A stretch of DNA of 64,000 nucleotides from Streptomyces laurentii (GTDB lineage: Bacteria; Actinomycetota; Actinomycetes; Streptomycetales; Streptomycetaceae): positions 3,162,001-3,226,000 of the forward strand of contig AP017424.1 in NCBI GenBank assembly GCA_002355495.1, given 5' to 3'. Below are positions 42,239 to 51,334 of this stretch, one piece after another. How positions within the stretch are numbered: position 1 is the first letter of the stretch; the number at the start of each line of letters is the position of its first letter. The notes under the pieces were generated by a model, which had not been told where the DNA came from, searched no databases, and worked only from the letters and a program-made list of their open reading frames with translations. Position numbers and translations under genes: made by a program.

Positions 42239-43399
42239 ATGGTCAACCTCCCACCCGACGACGCCGTCTTCCGTTTCACCGAGCGAGTTTTCGAACCGCT
42301 GGCACGGGCCGACCAGCGCGCCTGGGCACGGAGATACCTGCGGGCCCTGCTGACCACACCCGGCAAGAAATCCGCCCGCCGGCTGGCCGCCAGCGTCTCG
42401 CCCTCACCGACGGCGGCCCAGGCCCTGCACCAGTTCGTCAACGTCAGTCCCTGGGACTGGATTCCGGTACGCGAGGAATTGATCCGCTGGACCGAGCGGC
42501 GCGTCGCCCCGCGGGCCTGGGTCGTCGACCTGGCCGTCCTGCCGAAGCGCGGAGAGCACTCCTGCGGCGTGCACCGCCGCTTCGTCGCCGCCGCCGGACG
42601 GGCCGTCACCTGCCAGGTCGGGGTGGGAGCCTTCCTCGCCACGGCGGCGGACGCGGTCCCCGTCGACTGGCGCCTCCAGCTGCCCGGCGCCTGGAGCAAG
42701 GACCCGCACCGCCGCCAGCGCGCGCGGATACCCGACGACGTGGACTTCCGGCTGCCCGAACAGCACGCTCTCGAACTCGTCGACGCCCTGACCGCCGCGA
42801 GCCGTATCACTCCCGTCCCGGTCGTCGCCCATCTCGGCGCGACGCTCCAGGTGGGCGCCCTCGTACGGGGGCTCGCGGCCCGTGACCGGGACTTCGTGTT
42901 AGCGGTCCCCGACGGGCTGCGGGTCCGGACCGCCCGGCCCTCCGGCCACCGGCCGCGCCGCGAGGAGTACGGCCCGGTGCACACGGCCCGCGGGGTACTC
43001 GACCACGGCCCCGCCCCGCTCCGCACCGAGGAGACGGCCCGTCCCGACGGGCACGCCCGCCTCGCCGTGGTCGCGACGGCCCTGGTCCACCCCGTCGAAC
43101 GCCCCTCGGTGGGCGCCCCGCAGCGCGCCTATCGCCTCTTCACGGTCCGCCCCGGGCAGAGCCGGCCCCCGTCCCCGCTGTGGCTCACGAACATGACGCA
43201 CGCCCGCACCGAGTACCTGCTCGGCCTCACCCGCCTCCCGGCCCTCACCCTCCGGACCACCCGCCGTCTGAAGGACGACCTCGGCCTCCTCGACTTCGAG
43301 GGCCGCTCCTTCCCCGGCTGGCACCACCACATGACCCTGGTCTCCGCCGCCTACGCGCTCCGTCACACCGCGGCCGGCCTCACGCCGGCCGACACCTGA
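42239..43399 (+). CDS. IS701-like transposase-fold protein, probably domesticated (copy 2)
   Basis: 386 residues, paralogous to the gene at 36.3 kb along its whole length (RYLRALLTTPGKKSARRLA, LPKRGEHSCGVHRRF, VPVDWRLQLPGAW, DLGLLDFEGRSFPGWHHH). The first catalytic-Asp position is partly kept (WVVDLAVLPKRG) but the second region reads VVAHLGATL where active IS701 proteins have VVADAGYG. One in-frame TTA codon at 42899-42901. No inverted terminal repeats seen. The start is set by the operator position and by homology with copy 1; a longer frame upstream is Arg-rich noise. Confidence 0.82.
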   Translation: MVNLPPDDAVFRFTERVFEPLARADQRAWARRYLRALLTTPGKKSARRLAASVSPSPTAAQALHQFVNVSPWDWIPVREELIRWTERRVAPRAWVVDLAVLPKRGEHSCGVHRRFVAAAGRAVTCQVGVGAFLATAADAVPVDWRLQLPGAWSKDPHRRQRARIPDDVDFRLPEQHALELVDALTAASRITPVPVVAHLGATLQVGALVRGLAARDRDFVLAVPDGLRVRTARPSGHRPRREEYGPVHTARGVLDHGPAPLRTEETARPDGHARLAVVATALVHPVERPSVGAPQRAYRLFTVRPGQSRPPSPLWLTNMTHARTEYLLGLTRLPALTLRTTRRLKDDLGLLDFEGRSFPGWHHHMTLVSAAYALRHTAAGLTPADT

Positions 43400-43410
43400 C
43401 GGCAGGCGAT

Positions 43411-43650
43411 GGGGGCGTTCACCCGCGTTCCCCATGGCGTGCCTCTGTCCGCGCGGCTTGACGAGGTAGCCGCCGGGACCGAGGACCGTCTCGGCGCCGT
43501 CCGAGCGGAAGCCGATCTCGCCTTCCAGGACGATGGAGTACTCGTCCTCCCGGCTGTGCGGGTGCGGGGCGGTGACGAGACCCACGGCGAAGGGGTGGTC
43601 GACGAGGGAGACGGCGCCGTGGGTGTCCGTGCCCCAGAGCTTGAAGGTCG
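43411..43650 (-). pseudogene. Truncated cupin-domain gene
   Basis: In the minus-strand frame the segment from FKLWGTDTHG to RHAMGNAGERP reads as a cupin core (HPHSREDEYSIVLEGEIGF, VLGPGGYLVKPRGQRHA) with the metal-binding His and Glu pattern. It lacks a plausible start, because a 17-bp hairpin occupies its upstream edge, and its C-terminus runs into the end of the convergent IS701-like gene. Probably a relic left by recombination near the tRNA. Confidence 0.7.
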
Positions 43651-43689
43651 CCCCGAAGCCGGCGCCCCCGGAGGGCGCCGGCTTCGGGG
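43651..43689. terminator. Strong hairpin next to the cupin relic
   Basis: 17-bp perfect stem (43651-43667 with 43673-43689) and 5-base loop. Could terminate transcription from IS701-like copy 2. The remaining sequence to the tRNA (43690-43923) holds no gene I can support. Confidence 0.7.
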
Positions 43690-43923
43690 CGGAACGTCCG
43701 ACCGCCGCGACCACCCCCGAGAACCCGAGCGCCAAGCCCTCCCGCGCGCCCGTCGCCACCCTCCTCTGGCCGACCATCGCCACCAGTCCCCACCCCTGCC
43801 CCACCGCCCCTCCCGCCGACAGAACTTCGCAGGTCAGAGGCCCTGGCGCGACCGCACGGCGCCGCTAGGCGACAACGGGGGCGACCCCGGTTACCCCCAT
43901 CCGCTAGGCTGTCAGCGGTCAAC

Positions 43924-43999
43924 GCCTTCGTAGCTCAGGGGATAGAGCACCGCTCTCCTAAAGCGGGTGTCGCAGGTTCGAATCCTGCCGGGGGCACCA
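43924..43999 (+). tRNA. tRNA-Arg (anticodon CCT)
   Basis: 76-nt cloverleaf with encoded CCA. Acceptor GCCTTCG pairs with CGGGGGC using two G-T pairs, the D arm reads agctcaggggatagagc, the anticodon stem ccgct/agcgg frames loop CTCCTAA giving CCT, and the T arm contains ggttcgaatcc. Decodes AGG. The integrase relic ends 45 bp past its 3' end, the classic arrangement when a tRNA 3' end serves as attB. Confidence 0.95.
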
Positions 44000-44043
44000 T
44001 GCAGTACCGCTCTGACCTGGGGTTCATCCCCCAGGGAGGGGTC

Positions 44044-44993
44044 TCACTCGGCCTCGGACGTCCCGTCCGGGGCCGTTTGCGTGCGCGCTGCGTGAGCGGA
44101 CGGGGCGGCAGCCCCCGAAATTTCCCCCAAACGATCAGCACCATCCGGCACGTCGCGAGGGGCGCGCGCACGCGGGACGAGGCGGGCAGCGGCCTCGGCG
44201 ATCGCGAGATCCGCTTCGGGAAGCAGGCTCGTGTACGTGTCCGCCGTGATGGTGATCGAGGAGTGGCCGAGCATCTCCTGGATGTCCTTCAGGTCGGCAC
44301 CGGCCGCGTGGGCGAGGGTCGCCGCGCCGTGGCGCAGGTCGTGGAGCCGGACCGGCGGGAGGCCGATCTCCTCGTACAGCTCGATGAAGCGGCGGGTGAC
44401 GTTGGCGGGGTGGAGCAGTTCCCCGTTCTCCCGCGTGAAGACGCGGCCGGTCTCCACCCAGGCGATCCCCCACTTCTCACGCTCCTCGCCCTGCCGAGCC
44501 CGATGCCGGCGCAGGACCTCGACCGTGTCCGCGTCCAGGGCGATGGTGCGCGCGCCCGCGTCGGTCTTGGGGTCGTCCTCGTAGACCTCCCAGCCGTCGA
44601 CGACGAGCTGCTTGGCGACGGTGATGAGACCGGCGTCGAGGTGGGTGTCGGTCCACTTCTGCCCGCACGCCTCTCCACGCCGGAGCACGCGAAACGCGAT
44701 GAGGTGGACAGGGCGTACAGACGGTCGTCCGCCGCGTGGTCGAGGAAGCGGCCGGTGTGTTCCGGTGTCCAGACCATGACCGGCGACGGCTTCTCGCCGG
44801 TGCGCTGCCAGTGCAGGACACGCTCCTGGGTCCAGACTTGCGCCTTGGGCCGCTTGCCCGCTTCCAGTTCGACGTGCGCGGCCGGGTTGAAGGTGATCAG
44901 CTGCTGCGCGATCGCGGAGCTGAGGGCCGCGCGCAGGGTGGAACGGACGCGCTGGCGCGTGGCCGGGCCGACGATGCGGCGGTACGGCTCCAT
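44044..44993 (-). pseudogene. Tyrosine integrase relic, N-terminally truncated and frameshifted
   Basis: The C-terminal catalytic domain is complete in one frame (LRRGEACG, HDLRHGAATLAH, LGHSSITITADTY). The preceding core segment (ALSSAIAQQLITFNPAAHVE, GKRPKAQVWT) lies in another frame; the frames join at LYAL/HLIAF near 44707-44712, where one base appears to have been lost. A stop codon directly precedes 44993, and the N-terminal SAM-like domain is missing. Site-specific recombinase of an integrated element at tRNA-Arg, now inactive. Confidence 0.85.
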
Positions 44994-45251
44994 CTACGCG
45001 ATGGCCGCCAGAGGGTGGGGACCCAAGTTGGGGTCCCCTGGAGTGTCCGGTGGCATTCCAGGATTTTCATACCTCTTTTGCGGAGAGCAACCGCATGCCT
45101 GTCTACCCGACCCGAAGCGAGCACATCACCCGGTCTGCACCCGGGAGTACCACCCTGAGTCGCTGCACCGGCGCGATCTCAGTTCGTCACCTGTTGGTGG
45201 CCGGGCTGAGCGCGCGCATGTTCTGTCCGTCCTTGTTGGAAGGGCTGGACA

Positions 45252-45416
45252 TTGGACAGGGTCACCCTCGGCGTCCTCGCTGCATTCTCGTTGATCAGCT
45301 TGGCTCTCGGCTTCGGTACAAAGCTCGGCCGCGAGATCGACGAATTTCTAGATGCGTGGCGCGGGCCGATCGCTCGTGTCCGTCGCTGGTGGCGCAACCG
45401 CCGGAATCGGCCTTGA
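45252..45416 (+). CDS. Small hydrophobic/basic protein, unrecognised
   Basis: 54 residues from a TTG preceded by ggaaggg. One hydrophobic helix (VTLGVLAAFSLISLALGFG) followed by an Arg/Trp-rich tail (RVRRWWRNRRNRP). Codon use here is less GC-biased than the surrounding genes. It could be a small membrane protein left from the mobile element whose integrase lies just upstream. The 45000-45251 stretch before it holds no convincing gene. Confidence 0.4.
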   Translation: MDRVTLGVLAAFSLISLALGFGTKLGREIDEFLDAWRGPIARVRRWWRNRRNRP

Positions 45417-45477
45417 TCCATCTGGCCCTGACCTACGTGAGGGCCAGGGCGGCAACGGTAGAGGGGCGCCCGCACAC

Positions 45478-46659
45478 TCACCCCACCGACTTCCGCACCG
45501 CATCGGCCAACACAGCCGCACGGACATCGTGGGAGCCGCTGATGATGTGGTTCATCACGTACCCGAAGGCGATGCCGCGCTCGGGGTCGGCGAAGGCGAG
45601 TGAGCCTCCGCGCCCGGTGTGGCCAAAAGCGTTCGGGCCGGTCATGAGGTTGCCCTCGGTGGGGAGCATGTATCCGGTGCTGAAGCGGCTCGGGAACATC
45701 AGCACCTGGTCCTTGCCGCTGGCCTGCTCTGCGGTCGCGGACGCCAAGGTCTCCGGGACAATCAGACGTACGCCGTCGACCTCGCCGATCAGGGCGGCGT
45801 ACATGCGGGCGAGGGAGCAGGCGGTGCCGATGCCGTTGGAGGACGGGAGTTCGGCGGCCTGTACCTCGGGGGAATCGAAGTCGATTGCGGCCGGGTTGGT
45901 GACCGCGTACGCCCGATTGCTGAAGGAGTTCGGGTCGCGCCAGGCGGCGACCTGTTCGCGAAGTTCCTCGGGAACCTCCTCGTCGGGCACGGTGGTGAGG
46001 TCGACGGCCGGGCGCTGGTACGCCATGCGGCTGACTCGGTCGCGTTCGCTCGGCGGCAGGCCGATGAAGAAGTCCAGCCCGAGCGGGCCCGCGATCTCCT
46101 CGGCGAAGAAGCGGCCCGGCGAACGGCCGGAGACTCGGCGGATCACTTCGCCGACCAGCCAGCCCCAGGTGCGACCGTGGTACCCGTGTGCGGTGCCTGG
46201 AGTCCACAGCGGGCGCTGGGCCGCCAGCGCTGCTGCCATGGGGTCCCAGGCCAGCGCCTCGACCAATGGCAGCGGTTGATCGAGGGCGACTAGGCCGGCC
46301 TGGTGGGACAGGAGCCAGCGGACGGGGATGTCCGCCTTGCCGTTCGCCGCGAACTCCGGCCAGTACTTCGCCACCGGGGCGTCGAGGTCGAGCATGCCGC
46401 GCTCGGCCAGCATGTGCGCCGCGGTCGCGGTGGCTCCCTTGGTCGCCGAGTAGACCAGCTGCAAGGTGTCCTGCGCCCACGGGCGACCGGTGTCAAGGTC
46501 GGCGACGCCACCCCACAGGTCGACCACCGGCCGGCCGTGCCAGTAGACGCACACGGCCGCGCCGATGTCCCCGTGCTGGGTGAAGTTCGCTGCGAACGCC
46601 TCACGGACCGGTTCGAACCCGGGCGCTACCTCACCGTTGATCGTCGTCATGCCGTTCAT
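45478..46659 (-). CDS. Class C beta-lactamase-fold serine hydrolase
   Basis: 393 residues. The SxxK nucleophile motif is in YSATKGATA, the Tyr motif is in the expected RMAY/YAV region, and the C-terminal HTGRGGS matches the KTG-like box. HGRPVVDLWGGVAD is typical of EstB-like esterases of this family. No signal peptide, so probably an intracellular esterase or amidase rather than a beta-lactamase. The start may be 9 bp downstream. Unlinked in function to its neighbours as far as can be seen. Confidence 0.9.
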   Translation of the reverse strand: MNGMTTINGEVAPGFEPVREAFAANFTQHGDIGAAVCVYWHGRPVVDLWGGVADLDTGRPWAQDTLQLVYSATKGATATAAHMLAERGMLDLDAPVAKYWPEFAANGKADIPVRWLLSHQAGLVALDQPLPLVEALAWDPMAAALAAQRPLWTPGTAHGYHGRTWGWLVGEVIRRVSGRSPGRFFAEEIAGPLGLDFFIGLPPSERDRVSRMAYQRPAVDLTTVPDEEVPEELREQVAAWRDPNSFSNRAYAVTNPAAIDFDSPEVQAAELPSSNGIGTACSLARMYAALIGEVDGVRLIVPETLASATAEQASGKDQVLMFPSRFSTGYMLPTEGNLMTGPNAFGHTGRGGSLAFADPERGIAFGYVMNHIISGSHDVRAAVLADAVRKSVG

Positions 46660-46704
46660 CCTGGCAGCCGTGCTGCCCTGGCTGACAGGGGAACTGGCCT
46701 CAGC

Positions 46705-47073
46705 TCAGAGGCATTCGGCGTCGACGCGTACGACGAGGGTGACGCGTTCGCCCCTCGTGATCGGCCGTACGCCGTGGATGTGGTCGCGGGTGGCGGGGAA
46801 GGCGACCAGGGTGCCGCAGGGCGGCTTGATCTCCTGGGCGGGGTTCTCGAAGAACAGCTCCCCGCCGCCGTAGGAGTCCGGCGTGTTGAGCCAGACCACG
46901 AGGGTGAGGTCGCCGCCGACGACGGGCTGTCCGTTGGTCTGGGCCCGCTCGCGTTCGATGTCGGTGACCTCGTCGTGGTGGGCGACGAAGCCGACGCCGG
47001 GGCCGTAGCGGTAGACGACCGCCGGCTGGCTGGGTATGCGCTTCGGGGCGATCTCGAAGTGGCCTCGGACGGG
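46705..47073 (-). pseudogene. N-terminally truncated 2OG-Fe(II) oxygenase
   Basis: The frame reads PAVVYRYGPGVGFVAHHDEV, then VVWLNTPDSYGGGELFF, PPCGTLVAFPATRDHIHGV and PITRGERVTLVVRV, the double-stranded beta-helix core of a prolyl-4-hydroxylase-like oxygenase with its HxD, distal His and Arg. No start codon with a ribosome site was found before the core; the frame runs back into the 3' end of the DUF6801 gene. The N-terminal region is missing, so it is probably a broken gene. Confidence 0.65.
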
Positions 47074-47075
47074 GG

Positions 47076-48407
47076 CTATGACTGGCCGGCGTAGTCGGTG
47101 GCGGGTTCCTCGTGGGTCGTGGTGGGGGTGTCCGCGCCGTTCGGAACGTCGGTGTCCTTGCGTGCGCGCGTGTCGGTGGTCCGGGTCGGCGCGTGGCGTC
47201 CCAGCAGGACGTTCTTGCCCTCCGTGGCGCTCCTGCCCATGCTGCCGCGAGGCGTGTTCCCGCAGTCACGCCCACGCGGCCGGCGGGCGGTGGCGTTCGG
47301 CTTCCGGTGGTGATCGGCGTCCGGTCCGCCGTCCGCGACGGCCGCGACGGGCGAACTCGGCGCCGGGTCGGCGTCGGCGGCGTGGCGGTGGTTCTTACGC
47401 CGTGTGCCGAGGTGGAAGGCGGCGGCGCAGGCGAGGAGAACGCCCACGGCGAGCAGGACGAGGTCCCGGGTCTCCAAGCCGGTGGCCGGCGGCTTGGCGG
47501 CGATCGCGGGCTCGGCCGACCGCTGACCCGCCGGGGCGGGGTCGGCCTCCGTGGCGCTGGACGGCTGGGCGCTCGGCTTTCCGGGCGTGGTCGCGCCGGC
47601 CGGGCGTTCCGCCGTGGGTCCGGCGCCCTTCGGCGTCGCCGGTTTCGGGGCGTCGGCGGCCACGGATCCGGCCGCCCGGTCCGGGGCCGCGGGGGCGACG
47701 GATCCGGTGGTGGGCTTCGGAGCGGTGTGGGAGCCCGCCGGTCGGGTCGTCGGCTTCGGAGCGGCGGAGCCCCCCGAGCCCGTCGGATCCGTCGAACCCG
47801 GCGCCGTGATGTCGAAGGAGGTCACGACGTTGCTCCGGCCGGCGTCCAGGGTGCACGACGCGTCCGTGCTGCCCCACAGGCCCGTCTTGGTCCTCGCGAG
47901 GATGTGGAGGGTGAGGCCGCCCGTCGTCACCGTCGCCCTGCCCGGGTGGTCGAAGGTGGGCGTGGTCACGCTTCCGGTCGCCTTGATGGTGAGCGGGCCG
48001 GACGCCGGTGCGGTGGTCTTGGCCATACGGAACGGAACCGCGAGGTCCACCTGCTGCCGCGGCGCGTCCACGTGGGCCGACGCGTCCACCGTGCCCTCGA
48101 CGGTCGCGTAGCCGGTGTCGGCGAGCCACCGCGTGAAGCTCGCGTCCACCTTCGCCGTCACGTTCACGCCGATGGTCCTGCCGGGCCGGCCGGCCACGAC
48201 CTTGTCCGGCAGGGTCGCGGTGACCTGCGCCGTGAAGGAATGGGTGCCCGCCATGAACGACGTACACGTGTAGCCGAATGTGCGCGAAAGCTGCTGCGCG
48301 GATGCCGTTCCGGCGCCGACGGCGCCCACCATCACGCTCGTCGTCGCCAATGCCGTCACGGCCCCGAGGATGATCCTCGTCCTTGGCCCGTTACACCTGG
48401 TACTCAT
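47076..48407 (-). CDS. Secreted/membrane-anchored DUF6801 surface protein
   Basis: 443 residues. Signal peptide (IILGAVTALATTSVMVGAVG, cleavage after TASA), then a beta-rich domain resembling DUF6801 (YTCTSFMAGTHSFTAQVTAT, TLHILARTKTGLWGS), a 120-residue Pro/Ala/Thr/Lys-rich spacer, one membrane helix (LVLLAVGVLLACAAAFHLG) and RRK stop-transfer. It then has an unusual cytoplasmic tail of about 100 residues with an Asn/Arg-rich end, where most relatives stop shortly after the anchor. The tail may result from loss of the original stop by recombination with the truncated oxygenase gene. Probably a cell-wall-exposed protein of unknown role. Confidence 0.75.
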   Translation of the reverse strand: MSTRCNGPRTRIILGAVTALATTSVMVGAVGAGTASAQQLSRTFGYTCTSFMAGTHSFTAQVTATLPDKVVAGRPGRTIGVNVTAKVDASFTRWLADTGYATVEGTVDASAHVDAPRQQVDLAVPFRMAKTTAPASGPLTIKATGSVTTPTFDHPGRATVTTGGLTLHILARTKTGLWGSTDASCTLDAGRSNVVTSFDITAPGSTDPTGSGGSAAPKPTTRPAGSHTAPKPTTGSVAPAAPDRAAGSVAADAPKPATPKGAGPTAERPAGATTPGKPSAQPSSATEADPAPAGQRSAEPAIAAKPPATGLETRDLVLLAVGVLLACAAAFHLGTRRKNHRHAADADPAPSSPVAAVADGGPDADHHRKPNATARRPRGRDCGNTPRGSMGRSATEGKNVLLGRHAPTRTTDTRARKDTDVPNGADTPTTTHEEPATDYAGQS

Positions 48408-48660
48408 GAGTTCCACTCCGACCACTACTGAGGTGTTCGATTACAGAACAACTCCCGTTTCCCGAAGATCGACACGCTGCCTGGTCGCCTTCTCGGCACC
48501 GATTCCGTAGCGCCCAGGCAATTTCGTCCAGCATGCCCGTACCACTCCTGAAGGGACGTACCGCGAGCGGCTCCAGTTCCCTTACGGACTGACACGGATG
48601 ACTGCATGTCAGGGAGCCGTGTTGACGTTTTTGATCTTCATCGAGTGGAGGGCTTTCCGG

Positions 48661-48677
48661 GTGGTACTTGATACCAC
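48661..48677. promoter_or_regulatory. 17-bp inverted repeat between divergent genes
   Basis: gtggta, cttga, taccac: perfect 6-bp arms with a 5-bp centre, of the size of a GntR-type operator. The rest of the 48408-48816 spacer shows no gene. Which protein binds it is unknown. Confidence 0.4.
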
Positions 48678-48816
48678 GTCACAGGTTCCCACTGGTGCCC
48701 GAATCCGCCGACTGTGACACCCCGCCGGCGCTACCCTGAGGTCCGGATGTCCCGCACCAGGGAATTCACCCCTGCGCCCGGGAACAACCATGTGCGCGGA
48801 TCAGGGGAGGTCCTTG

Positions 48817-49071
48817 GTGACACGTGAGGACGCACGAGCCGCGCTGCGCTTCCGGATCGAGAAGCCCCTGCGGGAAGACCCCGGCTTCACCGCGGAGTTG
48901 TCGGCGACGCCGCCTCGGCGCGCGGGCACACAGGCCACCGGCGAGCGCGGCGTGGCGGTGGGCGGAAGCATCAGGAGACCCGTCGTCACCGGCGATGACG
49001 CGACGATCGTCTCGCTCGGCGAGCCTCGCACCGGACCCAGAGGAGACGACTCCCGCCGTGCCCAGCTCTGA
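48817..49071 (+). CDS. Small partner protein upstream of the NACHT gene
   Basis: 84 residues from a GTG with ggggagg 7 bp upstream; an ATG at 48790 is less well placed. No recognised domain, but the C-terminal part (VAVGGSIRRPVVTGDDATIV) repeats a GG-x-V-x-GD pattern also present at the start of the NACHT protein (IGDVGGSAVIGDRNFVF). Overlaps the NACHT gene by 14 bp, so translation is probably coupled. Confidence 0.55.
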   Translation: MTREDARAALRFRIEKPLREDPGFTAELSATPPRRAGTQATGERGVAVGGSIRRPVVTGDDATIVSLGEPRTGPRGDDSRRAQL

Positions 49072-51264
49072 CCGGCTTTCCCCCAGCAGTCCATCGATCG
49101 AGATCGGGGACGTCGGGGGCTCCGCGGTGATCGGCGACCGCAACTTCGTCTTCACGCTCCACGTCGACGGGGCCTCCGCCGGTGACGCGCTGAACGAAGT
49201 CGTCTCCCGACTCGTGGAGGGAATGCGGGTCGGGCGCGGCCCCGTCGACGAGGGTCGGGCCGGCCAGGCCGATCAGCTCGCGGACGATGTCCGGCACCGG
49301 CTGACGTCGGAAGTCGAACGGCTGCGGTTGGCGGACCGGGACTCGCTGCCCGTGCACTGGCGGCCGGCCCTCAAGGGCATGCCTGGCGACGGGGAGGACC
49401 TCCGCGAGGACCCGGGCGGGGCGTCGGGTGTGCCGCTACCGGGGTTGACCAGTCGACTGGACGAGATCACGGCGGATTCCCGCTGGCTGTTGGTGATCGG
49501 CCGGGGAGGGTCAGGGAAGAGTGTCCTGGCCCTGCAATTCGCGAAGTCCCGCTTGGAACGCCGCTCTCCCGACCGCAGAGAGCCGGTGCCAGTGATCTTC
49601 AGCATGGGATCCTGGAATCCCGGCACCGCCGAGTTGCGCGCATGGCTGATCGACCGACTGGAACGAGATTATCTCTATCTGGCCAAAACCGTCCCCGGGA
49701 AAAAGAAGACGTGGGCCGCCGAACTGCTGGGCACCGGCTACGTGCTGCCGATTCTGGACGGGTTCGACGAGATCAATGACGATCTGCGCAAAAGCGCGCT
49801 GATCCAACTCAACAGCAGCACCCTGCCGCTGGTGGTGACCAGCCGCCGTGACGCGATCGAATCCGTCATGAACAAAAGCGACATCGCGCCCTCCGCCTCC
49901 GCCATCGAATTGGTCGACCTCGACGTGGACGACTCCGTCCGATACCTGTGCAAGGTCACCGGAACGACTCCCCCGACAGCACGGCCGCCGCCCGCGGCAA
50001 CGGGTGGGGCCGCGTCGTGGACGAGTTGGGCAGCCCTCGTCGCACCCGCGCCGGTGACAATCTCGCCGCCGTGCTGGCCACCCCGCTGATGACCACTCTC
50101 GCCCGGTTCGCCTACGAGTCGAGACGGTCCGGGCATGACCCGTCGGAGCTGCTGGACGCCGAGAAGTTCGGCACCCAGGACGCCCTCGAGAAGCACCTCC
50201 TGGATTTCTTCGTCCGTACCGCCTATGAGCGCTTCCTCCAGGACAAGTCCGAGGAAGGGGAAGGAAACGGGGCGCAGGACGGCCGCTGGGACGCCGCGCA
50301 CGTCCGGCGCTGGCTCGGCTACCTCGCCGTCCATCTGACGAGGCTCAAGACGACCGACATCGAGTGGTGGCGGCTGGGCACCGCCATGAAACTGCGCTGG
50401 GTCATGCTGCGGGTCGGCCTCACGGTCGGAGTCGCCTCCGGCCTTGTGGCCGGGCTCGTGTTCGGGGCCGAAGGCGCGCTCCTGAACGGGCCCGCTTACG
50501 GGCTCACAGCGGCAGTCGTCAGCGGCCTGGCGGACGGGGCCGGGCTGGGGCTGACCTTCGGGCTCATGCACGGGTTCGCCACGAAGATGCGGGACGGCGG
50601 ACCGATGTTCAAACCGTCGCACATGGAGATCAGTCGTGACGGCTGGGAGTGGAGGAACATGCGGGACAGCTTCCGCCCCAGAGTCCAGGGCGGACTCCTC
50701 GGCGGGCTCCTGTTCGGACTCGTGTGGGCACTCGGAGTCGCGGCCTTGAACACTCTCGCGGGCGCCACCTGGTCCGTGATCTGGCCCTTCACGGGGCTGC
50801 TGTTCGCGGAAGGAACCGGCCTGGGCCTCGCGCTGGGCCTCGTCGCCGCCGTCGGGGCCGGGTTCGAGAAGGTCATTCCGCAAGAGAAAGCCGACGCCTC
50901 GTCGGACCTGCTGGACACGAATCGCGCCACGGTGCTCAAGCAGCTCGTCACCATCGGACTCGTGATCGGCGTCGGGCACGGAACCTTGTTCGGAATCGCG
51001 TATGACAGCGCCCTCAACGGAATCGGGGCCGGACTGGCGGCCGGGGCCGCGGTCGCACTCGGAATCGGCAGCATGACCGCTTGGGGGCGCTGGGTCGTCC
51101 TGGGCCGGATCTGGCTTCGTCTGACGGGGCGGCTCCCGAGGGACCTGGACGCGTTCCTGCGGGACGCGTACGCGCGAGGTGTGCTGCGCCGGCAGGGCGC
51201 GGCGTACCAGTTCCGCCACGAGCGACTCCGGACGCACCTGGCCGAGGCGTACGGGAAGAAGTGA
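49058..51264 (+). pseudogene. NACHT-type STAND ATPase, frameshifted, with C-terminal membrane-like repeats
   Basis: First 300 residues: Walker A VIGRGGSGKS, Walker B VLPILDGFDE, and LVVTSRRDA, the NACHT signature. The frame is lost near 49962, where restoring one A (ggaacg to ggaaacg) would join VTG to NDSPDS and continue into the second frame. That frame gives winged-helix-like WDAAHVRRWLGYLAVHL, Gly/Leu-rich hydrophobic repeats (several membrane segments) and the end RRQGAAYQFRHERLRTHLAE. Start chosen at the GTG with gaggag upstream. Related bacterial NACHT proteins act in phage defence; as sequenced this copy would be truncated. Confidence 0.8.
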
Positions 51265-51334
51265 GCGCCCCGGGACCCGGGCATCCTGTCGGCGGCGGCC
51301 GGGAATGGCCCGGCCGCCGGCTCCTGGGGGTGGC

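Noticed and set aside
36338..43399. Composite transposon bounded by the two IS701-like genes
   Set aside because: The genes are divergent in sequence, in opposite orientation, lack terminal inverted repeats and target duplications, and have regulated-looking promoters.
43924..43999. Full attL/attR pair of an intact integrative element
   Set aside because: No second copy of the tRNA 3' end was found and the integrase is broken.
45179..46480. Long minus-strand open frame over the serine hydrolase
   Set aside because: Arg/Gly/Pro-rich shadow frame caused by high GC; the overlapping frame has all beta-lactamase-fold motifs.
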